18,609 nt of DNA from Gammaproteobacteria bacterium (GTDB taxonomy: Bacteria > Pseudomonadota > Gammaproteobacteria > Pseudomonadales > Pseudohongiellaceae): positions 1 to 18,609 of the forward strand of contig RKSA01000132.1 in assembly GCA_007571115.1 (NCBI GenBank). The letters run 5' to 3'. Shown one piece after another: positions 6,253 through 13,801 of the stretch. The notes beneath the pieces were generated by a model. It was not told the DNA's origin and searched no databases. It saw nothing but the letters and a program-made list of their open reading frames with translations. The translations under genes and the position numbers were made by a program. Position 1 is the first letter of the stretch. Every line of letters starts with the position of its first letter.

Positions 6253-7203
6253 TCAGGTATTGTCGAACATCGCGCTGATCGACTCCTCGTTGCTGACGCG
6301 GCGAATCGATTCGGCGAGCAGCCGCGCCATCGACAACTGGCGGATGCGCTGGGATTGCTGCGCTTCCTCGCGCAGCGGGATCGTGTCGGTGACGACGAGC
6401 CGATCGAGCTTCGACTCCTCGACATTGCGAATCGCGTTGCCCGACAGCACCGGATGCGTGCAATACGCGACAACGCTCTCGGCGCCGGCCTCCTTGAGCG
6501 CATCGGCTGCCTTGCAGATCGTTCCTGCGGTATCGACGAGGTCGTCGACGAGCAGGCAGGCGCGACCGGCAACATCGCCGATGATGTGCATGACCTGGGC
6601 CTCGTTGATCGAGGGCCGCCGCTTGTCGATGATCGCGAGGTCGACTTCGAGCTGCTTGGCGACGGCCCGGGCGCGAACGACGCCGCCGATGTCCGGCGAC
6701 ACGACGATCAGGTTCTGGTATTTCTGCCGCTCGATTTCATCGGTCAGCACCGGCGAGCCGTACACATTGTCGACGGGGATGCTGAAAAAGCCCTGGATCT
6801 GCTCGGCGTGGAGATCCACCGTGAGCACCCGGTCGACGCCGACGGCGCCGATCATGTCGGCAACGACCTTGGCGCTGATCGCCACGCGGGCCGAACGCAC
6901 GCGCCGATCTTGCCTAGCGTAGCCAAAATAGGGGATTACCGCAGTGATTCGGTTCGCCGAGGCGCGATGCAGGGCGTCTGCCATCAATAGCAACTCGAGG
7001 ATGTTGTCATTCGTTGGCGAGCACGTTGGCTGGATGATGAAAACATCCTTGCCGCGGACGTTTTCGTTGAGCTCGACCGTGATCTCGCCATCGCTGAACT
7101 TGTCGATGACGGCCTTGCCCAAAGGCACGCCGATGTAGCGAACGATGCTTCCCGCGAGTCCCGGGTTGGCATTGCCGCTGAACACCATGAGGTTAGTGGC
7201 CAC
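6253..7203 (-). CDS. prs: Ribose-phosphate pyrophosphokinase (PRPP synthetase)
   Basis: Prs makes PRPP from ribose 5-phosphate and ATP, feeding nucleotide, histidine, tryptophan and NAD synthesis. The 316-residue protein is full length and very close to E. coli Prs. It carries FSDGE and NENVRG (36-51), the flexible loop GYARQDRRVRSAR (94-106), the metal and ATP site VDLHAEQIQG with H132, the KRRP segment (194-197), and the PRPP-binding loop LVDDLVDTAGT (218-228). The C-terminal SNEESISAMF is conserved. Translation starts at GTG 7203; AAGGAAG just upstream gives a good ribosome binding site, and the first ATG inside (codon 6) would remove part of the first strand. tRNA-Gln lies 108 bp upstream on the same strand, as in Pseudomonas. 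Confidence 0.97.
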   Translation of the reverse strand: MATNLMVFSGNANPGLAGSIVRYIGVPLGKAVIDKFSDGEITVELNENVRGKDVFIIQPTCSPTNDNILELLLMADALHRASANRITAVIPYFGYARQDRRVRSARVAISAKVVADMIGAVGVDRVLTVDLHAEQIQGFFSIPVDNVYGSPVLTDEIERQKYQNLIVVSPDIGGVVRARAVAKQLEVDLAIIDKRRPSINEAQVMHIIGDVAGRACLLVDDLVDTAGTICKAADALKEAGAESVVAYCTHPVLSGNAIRNVEESKLDRLVVTDTIPLREEAQQSQRIRQLSMARLLAESIRRVSNEESISAMFDNT

Positions 7204-7273
7204 GATTGCTTCCTTGCCTGTTGCGCTGCATCAGGGAAATGTTGGCGATCCCGACTGGCGGCGCCGGGTTGTG

Positions 7274-7289
7274 GCATTGCAGCATTGCA
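7274..7289. repeat. 8-bp tandem repeat, two copies
   Basis: GCATTGCA occurs twice head to tail in the spacer between tRNA-Gln and prs. GGCAT (7273-7277) and ATGCC (7292-7296) flank it as short inverted arms. No clear promoter for prs could be assigned in this 108-bp spacer. Confidence 0.5.
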
Positions 7290-7311
7290 GGATGCCCGAC
7301 GGCGCCTTGAC

Positions 7312-7386
7312 TGGCTGGGGTGGCTGGATTCGAACCAACGAATGCAAGGATCAAAACCTTGTGCCTTACCACTTGGCGACACCCCA
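7312..7386 (-). tRNA. tRNA-Gln (TTG)
   Basis: Read on the minus strand, this 75-nt stretch forms a cloverleaf with encoded CCA. It has acceptor arms TGGGGTG and CACCCCA with discriminator G, a D-arm starting GCC and closing GGC, an anticodon stem CAAGG/CCTTG around TTTTGAT, and a T-arm GTTGG-TTCGAAT-CCAGC (one mismatch). The anticodon is TTG. It strongly resembles E. coli tRNA-Gln, including the weak first acceptor pair and G73 used by glutaminyl-tRNA synthetase. It sits between ispE and prs, the standard gammaproteobacterial position. Confidence 0.96.
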
Positions 7387-7394
7387 AAGCGCGA

Positions 7395-7400
7395 ATTCTA
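7395..7400 (-). promoter_or_regulatory. Probable -10 box for tRNA-Gln
   Basis: On the minus strand TGGTAGAAT gives an extended -10 (TGn followed by TAGAAT, five of six) ending 8 bp before the mature tRNA 5' end. The bases between it and the tRNA are GC-rich, like discriminators of stringently controlled stable-RNA promoters. No good -35 box is visible. Confidence 0.4.
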
Positions 7401-7528
7401 CCAGTTTTCGCGCCGCAAGACGCGTTGCCGATGAGGCGCCCAGGCGCTCCCCAGCACAACAGCCCCTCGCGTCTGTGCAAAACGCTGGGCTCGAATCCAT
7501 TCTGTTCGGCACCGGGCAATTGCGAACG

Positions 7529-8383
7529 TCAGTCTTGCTCGACGTGGGCCATCTGCGCCAGGCTTGGCGCGACAAAGGCTTGCCAGCCTCGTGGCAGGCT
7601 GGCGATGATTTGCTCGCCGGCCGATTCGTCGGCGACTTCAATGAAAACGCTCGCGCCGGTTCCCGACATGCGCGTCTCGCCATGGCGTTCGAGCCAGCGA
7701 AATGCCTCGTCGACGGCTGGATACAGCCTTCGCGTCACTGCTTCGCAGTCGTTGCGGCAGTCTCCCGCGAGCAAGTCGGCGAGTTCGACTCTTGGCGAGT
7801 TTCGCTGCAAGGCCGGGTCGTGGAAAATCTCTGCGGTTGCTACCTGGCAAGGCGGAGTGACGACGAGATACCACGCCGCCGGCAGCTCGACGGCTTGCAG
7901 AACGTCCCCCCTGCCTTCGCCCCAGGCGCTCTGGCCGTACACGAACAATGGCACGTCGGCGCCGATCACGGCGCCAATCCTGGCGAGCTCCTGCCGGGGA
8001 AGCTCAAGCCGCCAAAGCTCGTTCAGGCCGAGCAAGGCTGCGGCGGCGTTTGCACTGCCGCCACCAAGGCCGCCGCCGATCGGCAGGCGCTTTTCCAGGC
8101 GGATCGCCGCGCCAGCCTGGCAATCTGCCACCCGGGCAAGTTCCGAAGCTGCGTGCAGGATCAGGTTATCGCGCAACGGCAGCCGCCGCCCTTCCGCAGT
8201 GGCGGCGACGTGCAAGGAAACCACGCCACCACGTTGCGCCGCGAACTGCATGGTGTCGCCATGGTCGAGCAACTGGAACAGCGTCTGCAAGTCGTGATAG
8301 CCATCGTCGCGGCGGCCCGTGATGTGCAGGAACAGGTTGAGTTTCGCCGGCGCGAGCAGGTCCAGTGAAGTTCTGCTGGTCAT
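7529..8383 (-). CDS. ispE: 4-diphosphocytidyl-2-C-methyl-D-erythritol kinase
   Basis: IspE phosphorylates CDP-methylerythritol in the MEP pathway, which supplies isoprenoids for quinones and undecaprenyl phosphate. The 284-residue product is of normal family length and shows all GHMP-kinase signatures. APAKLNLFLHITGRRDDGYH (11-30) contains the catalytic lysine K14. PIGGGLGGGSANAAAAL (101-117) is the glycine-rich ATP loop. GADVPLF (141-147) holds catalytic D143. The C-terminal MSGTGASVF motif is also present. ATG 8383 overlaps the lolB stop in an ATGA junction, so translation is coupled to lolB. The lolB-ispE-tRNA-Gln-prs order is conserved in gammaproteobacteria. Confidence 0.96.
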   Translation of the reverse strand: MTSRTSLDLLAPAKLNLFLHITGRRDDGYHDLQTLFQLLDHGDTMQFAAQRGGVVSLHVAATAEGRRLPLRDNLILHAASELARVADCQAGAAIRLEKRLPIGGGLGGGSANAAAALLGLNELWRLELPRQELARIGAVIGADVPLFVYGQSAWGEGRGDVLQAVELPAAWYLVVTPPCQVATAEIFHDPALQRNSPRVELADLLAGDCRNDCEAVTRRLYPAVDEAFRWLERHGETRMSGTGASVFIEVADESAGEQIIASLPRGWQAFVAPSLAQMAHVEQD

Positions 8384-8988
8384 CGCCGCTCGCTGATCGT
8401 CCAGTGCAGGCCGATGAAGCGCAGCCGCACCGCATCGGCCTGCCGCGACACGTCGACCGAACCCGGCAGGCGCAATTCTCCGTATTGCCGCTGGTCGGCG
8501 TACTGCACGAGCCAGCCGCCCTGCTCGAGCTCGCGCAACTCGCCGAGCTCGCCGAAACGCAGCTCGGCGTCGCCAGGAGGCGCTGGCAGGCCGCGAATCC
8601 AGTATTCGAGCTGGGAAACCGGCAGTTCGTGGCCGAGCCGCTGGAACACGAGCTCTTCGGGCCGGCTCGCCACATGCATTTCGCCGCCGGATTCGAGCCT
8701 GACGCCACCAGGGTCGCCCTTGATGCTCGTGTTGCCCGCGTTGAAGGCGCCCCAGAGGCGAATGTCGTAGTCGCGATGCTCATGCCGCCACAGGATTCGC
8801 AGAGTATGCGACTCGTCGCTGCGGCGCACATTGACTCGCCCGCGCAACTGCCATTCGTCCAGAGCTTCAAGAGCGGCACGCTGCCCGTTCCAGCCCCCCG
8901 CCACCTGCGGCACAGCCTCGCAGCCAGCCAGAACCACTGCCACCACCACACCGAGCAAGAACGCAGGCCCCGGACGAAGCCTCAACAT
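8380..8988 (-). CDS. lolB: Outer-membrane lipoprotein receptor LolB
   Basis: LolB accepts lipoproteins from LolA and inserts them into the inner leaflet of the outer membrane. From ATG 8988 the product is 202 residues, close to the usual length. It begins with a lipoprotein signal peptide ending in VVLAGC, so C23 is the lipidated residue. The mature part follows the LolB pattern (WQLRGRVNVR, DYDIRLWGAF, LPVSQLEYWIRGLP, near-terminal RLRFIGLHW). A purine-rich binding site AAGGGGGGAG lies just upstream. The same site and ATG are repeated in frame 51 bp further upstream, but that start would put 17 residues before the signal peptide. Its stop overlaps the ispE start by 4 bp. A 449-bp repeat-filled gap separates it from the TPR gene upstream. 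Confidence 0.93.
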   Translation of the reverse strand: MLRLRPGPAFLLGVVVAVVLAGCEAVPQVAGGWNGQRAALEALDEWQLRGRVNVRRSDESHTLRILWRHEHRDYDIRLWGAFNAGNTSIKGDPGGVRLESGGEMHVASRPEELVFQRLGHELPVSQLEYWIRGLPAPPGDAELRFGELGELRELEQGGWLVQYADQRQYGELRLPGSVDVSRQADAVRLRFIGLHWTISERR

Positions 8989-9051
8989 CACTCCCCCCTT
9001 CCATGAAAGATCAGGCAGCCCCGAACGAAGCCCCAGCATCACTCCCCCCTT
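8967..9051 (-). repeat. Duplicated initiation region of lolB (34 bp, 51-bp offset)
   Basis: The 34 bp at 8967-9000, which hold the lolB ribosome binding site, ATG and first codons, recur at 9018-9051 with three mismatches. The offset is 51 bp, so both ATGs are in the same frame. Only the copy next to lolB gives a proper lipoprotein signal peptide. The distal copy runs into the left end of the inverted-repeat element at 9038. Confidence 0.75.
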
Positions 9052-9377
9052 GAGGGGGAGTCGGCAAGGCAAGGGCGCAAGCCCGCAGGCGCGCCGGTGG
9101 GGGGTGGCGCCGGCACGGCGCCAGTGGCCAGGCCGCGTCGATCCATGCTTTCTGCTGGGTTGTGCATGCCTTCCCTGGCACAACTTTGTCGGCTTCTTCG
9201 GACTCCAGTCATGCCATCCCTGGCGCGACCTTGTCGACTTCGATGAACCCCAGCCTTGCCATCCCTGGCAAGCCGTTCGCCCCTCAGGAAGCTGCGCTTC
9301 CTGCCGGCTTCGCCGGCCGGGCCTCCCCCTCCCCGAAAGGCTAACGCCTTTCGACCCTCCCTCAAGGGGAGGGTGAT
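9038..9377. mobile_element. 340-bp hairpin-rich element with inverted ends (possible MITE-like or palindromic dispersed repeat)
   Basis: The left end (9038-9061, beginning ATCACTCCCC) and right end (9354-9377) are inverted copies that match at 20 of 24 positions. Each end is also palindromic: ACTCCCCC/GGGGGAGT at 9041-9061 and ACCCTCCC/GGGAGGGT at 9354-9374. Inside lie further hairpins (TGGCGCC/GGCGCCA at 9105-9123), a 45-bp tandem repeat and a run of stem-loops. No transposase or credible coding sequence is present, and any frame through it is low-complexity (Gly, Arg, Ser, Pro). It fills most of the gap between lolB and the TPR gene. A non-autonomous element or dispersed palindromic repeat fits best; mobility is not shown. 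Confidence 0.5.
9165..9272. repeat. 45-bp tandem repeat, about 2.4 copies
   Basis: Units begin at 9165 (CATGCC), 9210 (CATGCC) and 9255 (CTTGCC). The first two match at 34 of 45 positions; the third is partial. Each contains a GCCwTCCCTGGC core that is itself an inverted repeat, longest in the third copy (CTTGCCA-TCCC-TGGCAAG). There are no unique spacers, so this is not a CRISPR array. Confidence 0.65.
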
Positions 9378-9412
9378 TTTTCGGTGCCTTTCTCCCCCCC
9401 ATCGAGGAAAGG
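9285..9412. other. Run of five consecutive stem-loops
   Basis: In order: CAGGAAGC/GCTTCCTG (9285-9303, 3-nt loop), GCCGGC/GCCGGC (9303-9317), CGAAAGGC/GCCTTTCG (9334-9353, TAAC loop), ACCCTCCC/GGGAGGGT (9354-9374) and CCTTTC/GAAAGG (9387-9412). All arms listed are perfect. The fourth is followed on the plus strand by GATTTTT, which resembles an intrinsic terminator, but no plus-strand gene lies upstream of it. A transcript from the TPR gene into lolB would pass through all of them. Confidence 0.6.
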
Positions 9413-9437
9413 GTGTTCTTGCGGCACCCGAAGCGCT

Positions 9438-11177
9438 TCATGGTCGACCCTTGAGACGTTCCATCGTTGGCAGCACGTGTTCGCTTGCGGGGTCTCTGGC
9501 GAGTGCTTCGGCCCAGATCTGTTCGGCTTCGCCCTGGCGACCGAGCATCCAGAGCACTTCGCCGAGATGGGCGGCGACTTCATCATCCGGGAATGCCGCG
9601 TAGGCGCGCTGCAAGTTGGCCAGGGCCTCGTCGAGCATTCCCAGCTTGTATTGCGCCCAGCCGAGGCTGTCGATGATCGCCGGGTCGTCGGGCTCGACAG
9701 CGATGGCGCGCTCGATCAGGGCGAGGGCCTCCTCGTAGCGTTCGCTGCGGTCCGCGAGCATGTAGCCAAGGTGATTGAGCGCTCTCGCGTTTTCCGGCTG
9801 CAGGCGGATGATCTGTTGCAGATCGGCTTCGGCGCTCGCCATATCGCCGATGGCATCGTGGGCGAGCACCTGCGCGAATAGCAGCTCGACGTGATTCGGG
9901 TAGCGCTTCAGAGAGCGGTCGAGCAATTCCAGCGCCCGCGTGGCGTGGCCCTGCTGCAGCAGAATCGAAGCTTCCATCGAGATGAAGCGGATTTCCATCC
10001 TGCTGCTGCCGCGGGAAAGTTGCATCAGCCAGTCATGGGCCTCGTTGAAGCGGCCGAGCTGCACCGCGAGCACGGTCGCCTGCTGCTGGGCCGGCAGGAA
10101 ATTCTCCACGCCCTGGCGCACCTGGCGGAAATGCTCGATCGCCGTTTCGAGCTCGCCGAGCTGCTCGTTGGCATAGCCAAGGTAGAAGTGGCTTTCATCC
10201 TCGTCCTGCCGCATCGAGAGCATTTGCTCGAAAATGCCGATCGCCGAAGGATAATCCTCCATTTCCAGGTCGAGCAGCCCGGCCGAAAGCAGCGTTTCGC
10301 GATCCCCGGGCGCCTGTTCGAGCATGATCGCGAATTGCTGCCGTGCCTCGGCGAGCTCGCGCTGCTGCAGCAATATTCGTGCATAGGCGAGCCGCAGTTC
10401 CCGGTCTTCGGGGAAGCGTTCGAGTCCCGCCTGCAAGACTGCGGCTGCCTGCTCGGGGTGCTCGGCGCTTTGCTGAAGCTGGGCTTCTAGCTGGATCAGG
10501 TCGGGGGGCCTCTGCTCGTCCTGACCGAGTTGCCCGAACTCGGCAAGGGCCGCATCGAAGGCGCGATTCTGCGCCAGCAGTTGCACCAGCGCGATTCGCG
10601 CCGAACGGTTTCCCGGAAAGCGTTCGACGAGAGACCGCAGTCGCGCGATCAGGTCATCGCGCTCCGCCTCGTCGAGCCTCGCGGTTGCTGCGGCGAGAAT
10701 GCTGAATTCGAAGCTGCCGCCGGTTTCCAGCACCTGCTCCATTTGCGCAAGCGCCTCGCTGGGGCGACCGGTTTCGAGCAACTGGAATGCCAGCAGCACG
10801 TGGGGTTCTGGCTGTTCGGGCGCTGCCTCGGACCAAAGCGGGCTGAGTTCGAGCAGGCGCCGCCGGTCGCCGATCGCCGAGGCAAACTGCACGGCCCGGG
10901 CAACGATGCCGGCATCGCGGGTTTCCATCGCGAGCTCGAAATACGCCTCGGCGGCGCGTTCGAGCTCGCCGCGCTGGGCGCTCAATTCGCCGATGATCGC
11001 GCGATAGAGCTGATCCGCAGTGAAATTGCCCGACTCGACGAGCGCTGCGGCGGTTTCGGCGACCACAGGCAGGCTGATCGGTGGCAGCGCTGCGGTGTTC
11101 GCGGTTTGCGTCGCGCAGGCCGCCAGCAGCAGCGCTGGTCCAGCGAGCAACATGGAGCGCAATATCGGGAAGGACAT
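9438..11177 (-). CDS. Tetratricopeptide-repeat lipoprotein
   Basis: From ATG 11177 this is a 579-residue protein. MSFPILRSMLLAGPALLLAAC is a short lipoprotein signal with lipobox LAAC and lipidation at C21; the residues after it do not include an Asp that would retain it in the inner membrane, so the outer membrane is likely. The rest is helical TPR-type repeats, for example at about 50-100, 240-350, and the clear consecutive units from about 405 (LLQQGHATRALELLDRSLKR, AIGDMASAEADLQQIIRL, RYEEALALIERAI, KLGMLDEALANLQRAY, MLGRQGEAEQIWAEAL). Its place, between lolB and divergent hemA, and its size match the TPR protein found at this locus in Pseudomonas. The exact function is unknown to me; TPR lipoproteins usually act as scaffolds. 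No good Shine-Dalgarno sequence precedes the start. Confidence 0.9.
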   Translation of the reverse strand: MSFPILRSMLLAGPALLLAACATQTANTAALPPISLPVVAETAAALVESGNFTADQLYRAIIGELSAQRGELERAAEAYFELAMETRDAGIVARAVQFASAIGDRRRLLELSPLWSEAAPEQPEPHVLLAFQLLETGRPSEALAQMEQVLETGGSFEFSILAAATARLDEAERDDLIARLRSLVERFPGNRSARIALVQLLAQNRAFDAALAEFGQLGQDEQRPPDLIQLEAQLQQSAEHPEQAAAVLQAGLERFPEDRELRLAYARILLQQRELAEARQQFAIMLEQAPGDRETLLSAGLLDLEMEDYPSAIGIFEQMLSMRQDEDESHFYLGYANEQLGELETAIEHFRQVRQGVENFLPAQQQATVLAVQLGRFNEAHDWLMQLSRGSSRMEIRFISMEASILLQQGHATRALELLDRSLKRYPNHVELLFAQVLAHDAIGDMASAEADLQQIIRLQPENARALNHLGYMLADRSERYEEALALIERAIAVEPDDPAIIDSLGWAQYKLGMLDEALANLQRAYAAFPDDEVAAHLGEVLWMLGRQGEAEQIWAEALARDPASEHVLPTMERLKGRP

Positions 11178-11200
11178 GGGCGGACCCAGGCAAAGCCGCG

Positions 11201-11206
11201 AGTATA
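11201..11206 (-). promoter_or_regulatory. Extended -10 promoter for the TPR lipoprotein gene
   Basis: On the minus strand TGCTATACT contains the extended -10 TGn plus TATACT (11206-11201, five of six). Transcription would start near 11194, about 17 nt before the ATG at 11177. No -35 match is evident, as is common with extended -10 promoters. The 137-bp gap to hemA holds promoters in both directions. Confidence 0.45.
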
Positions 11207-11278
11207 GCAAGCCCGGTGCCGCGCCGGACGCATTGCGGGTTCTCGCCGGGCATCGCTGTCGGCCTGGGGGCGGTCTGG

Positions 11279-11284
11279 TATATT
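11279..11284 (+). promoter_or_regulatory. Probable -10 box for hemA-prfA-prmC
   Basis: TATATT (11279-11284) is a five-of-six -10 match, with a weak -35 candidate CTGTCG (11256-11261) 17 bp upstream. Transcription would start near 11291, giving a leader of about 24 nt that holds GGAG (11306-11309) before ATG 11315. Confidence 0.4.
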
Positions 11285-11314
11285 GGCCGTTTCGCCCTGT
11301 TTTCCGGAGTCGCG

Positions 11315-12622
11315 ATGGAATTGGCGGCAATCGGCATCAATCACAACACCGCGCAGATCGCATTGCGCGAACGCGTCGCCTTTCCTGCGGCGATCATCAG
11401 CGGCGCCTTGCGCAGGCTCGCGCTATTGCCCGGTGTGCGCGAGGCGGTGATCGTCTCGACGTGCAACCGCACCGAGGTCTACCTGGGGTTTTCCGGCACT
11501 CCCCCTGCATCCGGAGAAGGCATCGGCCGACAGGAAACGATGCTTGGCTGGCTCGCCGGCTTCCACGGCATCGATGTTGACGAGCTGCGTCCATCGAGCT
11601 ATTTCCACGAGGACGGCGAAGCGGTGCGGCATTTGATGCAGGTCGCTGCGGGCCTCGACTCGATGGTGCTTGGCGAGCCGCAGATTCTCGGCCAGATCAA
11701 GTCCGCCCATGCATTGTCCCGGGAGCTGCGGCTCGTCGGCGGCAACCTCGCCCGGGCTTTCGACGCCGCGTTCTCCGTCGCCAAGGAGGTCCGCACCGAG
11801 ACCGCCATCGGCGCGAGCCCGGTTTCGGTGGCCTATGCTGCGGTGACCCTGGCCGAGCGGATCTTTTCCGACTTGCCGAGCTTGCGCGCCTTGCTCGTCG
11901 GCGCCGGACGCACCATCGAGCTTGCCGCGCGTCATCTCGCCGAGCGGAAGGTGCGGGGAATCGTCATCGCCAACCGCACCCTGGACAACGCCCTGCAACT
12001 CGCCGAACAGCTCGATGGCGAGCTTGCCGCGCAAGGCGCCTTGCTTTCCGAGCTTCCCGAGCTGCTCGTCGATGCTGACATCGTGATCTCGTCGACGAAC
12101 AGCCAATTGCCCTTGATCGGCAAGGGAATGGTCGAGCGCGCGACGCGCCAGCGCAAGCACCGACCGATCCTGCTCGTCGACCTCGCGGTTCCCCGGGACA
12201 TCGAAGTCGAGGCCGGCGAGATTCCCGATGCCTACCTGTACGGCATCGACGACATCGGCAACGTCATCGAGGACAGCGTCGCAAGTCGCCGCGAAGCCGC
12301 TGCCGAAGCCGCAGCGATCATCGAGCGCGGCATGGCAAGATTCCTCGATCAGTTGCGTTCGCGCAACGCAGTCGCTACCTTGCGTCGCTTGCGCGGCAAG
12401 GCCGATGCGATCCGCGAAGCGGAGCTGATCCAGGCCCGGCGCGACTGGGAAAAGCACGGCGATGCCCATGCGGCGCTCGAATCTCTTGCCCGGGCGATCA
12501 CCAACAAGCTGCTTCATGCGCCGAGCGTGCGCATGAAGCGCGCCAGCGCCGCAGGCCGCGACGAATTGCTCCAAGCGACCCAGGAGCTGTTTGCCCTCGA
12601 TGAGGAAGCGCCGCCCGATTGA
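11315..12622 (+). CDS. hemA: Glutamyl-tRNA reductase
   Basis: HemA reduces glutamyl-tRNA to glutamate-1-semialdehyde, the first committed step of C5-pathway tetrapyrrole synthesis. The 435-residue product is of normal length. STCNRTEVY (48-56) contains the catalytic cysteine C50. SSYFHEDGEAVRHLMQVAAGLDSMVLGEPQILGQIK-type sequence follows (the substrate region). The NADPH-binding domain begins at LLVGAGRTIELAARHL, and the C-terminal dimerisation helices contain RNAVATLRRLR. ATG 11315 has GGAG at 5-bp spacing; longer frames run into the divergent promoter region. prfA follows 14 bp later, so hemA-prfA-prmC form an operon, as in E. coli and Pseudomonas. Confidence 0.97.
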   Translation: MELAAIGINHNTAQIALRERVAFPAAIISGALRRLALLPGVREAVIVSTCNRTEVYLGFSGTPPASGEGIGRQETMLGWLAGFHGIDVDELRPSSYFHEDGEAVRHLMQVAAGLDSMVLGEPQILGQIKSAHALSRELRLVGGNLARAFDAAFSVAKEVRTETAIGASPVSVAYAAVTLAERIFSDLPSLRALLVGAGRTIELAARHLAERKVRGIVIANRTLDNALQLAEQLDGELAAQGALLSELPELLVDADIVISSTNSQLPLIGKGMVERATRQRKHRPILLVDLAVPRDIEVEAGEIPDAYLYGIDDIGNVIEDSVASRREAAAEAAAIIERGMARFLDQLRSRNAVATLRRLRGKADAIREAELIQARRDWEKHGDAHAALESLARAITNKLLHAPSVRMKRASAAGRDELLQATQELFALDEEAPPD

Positions 12623-12636
12623 ACGAGGCGTCCAGC

Positions 12637-13737
12637 ATGGCCATGAAGGATTCGATGCAACGCAAGCTCCAGGGGCTCAGGGACCGTTTCGAGGAACTCG
12701 AGGGCCTGCTTAGCGACGCCGAAGTGATCGCCGATCAGGAGCAGTTTCGCAGTTTTGCGAAAGAATACGCCGAACTCGAAGCCGTCGCCCGGGCCTGGGG
12801 GAATTATCAGGAAGCCGCCGGCCAGTTGCGCGAGGCCCGGGAAATGCGCCGCGACGGCGACGCGGAAATCCGCGCCATGGCCGAGGAGGAAAGCGCGCGC
12901 ATCGACGCCGAATTGCAGCGGCTCGAAAGCGACTTGCAAGTGCTGCTGCTGCCCCGCGACGAACGCGACTGCTGCGATGCCTTCGTCGAGATCCGCGCCG
13001 GCACCGGTGGCGACGAAGCCGCCCTGTTCGCCGGCGACCTGTGCCGCATGTACCAGCGCTATGCCGAATCGCAGCGCTGGCGCGCCGCGATTCTCAGCGA
13101 GCGGCCAGGCGAACACGGCGGCTACAAGGAAGTCGTCTTGCGCATCGAGGGCGACAGCGTCTACGAGAAACTCAAGTTCGAATCAGGCGCGCATCGCGTG
13201 CAAAGAGTTCCCGAAACCGAGGCCCAGGGGCGAATCCACACTTCGGCCTGCACCGTTGCGGTGCTCGCCGAGGCCGACGAGATCGACTCCGTCGAACTGA
13301 ACCGCAACGAGTTGCGCATCGACACCTTCCGCGCCAGCGGTGCCGGTGGCCAGCACGTCAACAAGACCGATTCGGCGATTCGCCTGACGCACCTGCCGAG
13401 CGGCATCGTCGTCGAATGCCAGGACGAACGCTCCCAGCACAAGAACAAGGCGCGAGCGATGTCGCTGCTGCAGGCGCGCCTGCTCGACCAGGCCCGGGAA
13501 CAGCAGCAAAGGGAGCAGTCCGCAACGCGGCGGCAACTCGTTGGCAGTGGCGACCGTTCCGAGAAAATCCGCACGTACAACTTCCCCCAAGGGCGCGTCA
13601 CCGACCATCGGATCAAGTTGACCCTGTACAACTTGCCCGAAGTCATGAATGGCGGCCTCGAATCGGTGATCGGGCCCTTGCTGCGCGAGCATCATGCCGA
13701 TCTGCTCGCTGGGCTTGCCGCCGAAACGGTCAACTGA
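12637..13737 (+). CDS. prfA: Peptide chain release factor 1
   Basis: RF1 recognises UAA and UAG and triggers release of the finished protein. In this 366-residue protein the codon-recognition tripeptide of the PxT type is PET (192-194, in HRVQRVPETE). The catalytic GGQ (237-239, in GAGGQHVNKTDSAIR) carries the glutamine methylated by PrmC, whose gene is next. The preceding EIRAGTGGDEAALFAGDL block is typical of RF1. I chose ATG 12637 because GAGG (12625-12628) lies 8 bp upstream; ATG 12643 aligns equally well with E. coli RF1 but is further from the site. It lies 14 bp after hemA and 64 bp before prmC. Confidence 0.97.
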   Translation: MAMKDSMQRKLQGLRDRFEELEGLLSDAEVIADQEQFRSFAKEYAELEAVARAWGNYQEAAGQLREAREMRRDGDAEIRAMAEEESARIDAELQRLESDLQVLLLPRDERDCCDAFVEIRAGTGGDEAALFAGDLCRMYQRYAESQRWRAAILSERPGEHGGYKEVVLRIEGDSVYEKLKFESGAHRVQRVPETEAQGRIHTSACTVAVLAEADEIDSVELNRNELRIDTFRASGAGGQHVNKTDSAIRLTHLPSGIVVECQDERSQHKNKARAMSLLQARLLDQAREQQQREQSATRRQLVGSGDRSEKIRTYNFPQGRVTDHRIKLTLYNLPEVMNGGLESVIGPLLREHHADLLAGLAAETVN

Positions 13738-13801
13738 CCGTGGCAAGGATGCTGCGTTTTGCCCGCTTCGTGCCGCCATGGGCTGCGCTGGCGAGGGCGC
13801 G

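Noticed and set aside
9165..9290. CRISPR array
   Set aside because: The repeats are directly adjacent with no unique spacers, have only about 75 percent identity, and no cas genes are present.
9354..9381. Intrinsic terminator on the plus strand (hairpin followed by GATTTTT)
   Set aside because: No plus-strand gene lies upstream. The hairpin is one end of the repeat element, so the T-run is probably incidental.
8989..9441. N-terminal extension of lolB to a 353-residue protein
   Set aside because: The extra residues come from the inverted-repeat element and the 45-bp repeats and are low-complexity. The lipoprotein signal peptide starts at ATG 8988.
11081..11314. Upstream extension of hemA
   Set aside because: It would overlap the divergent TPR lipoprotein start and the promoters, while ATG 11315 has a good binding site and matches the family N-terminus.
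13778..13801. Earlier prmC start at ATG 13778
   Set aside because: It is in frame but has no ribosome binding site, and it adds eight residues not expected for the family; ATG 13802 has GAGG at good spacing.
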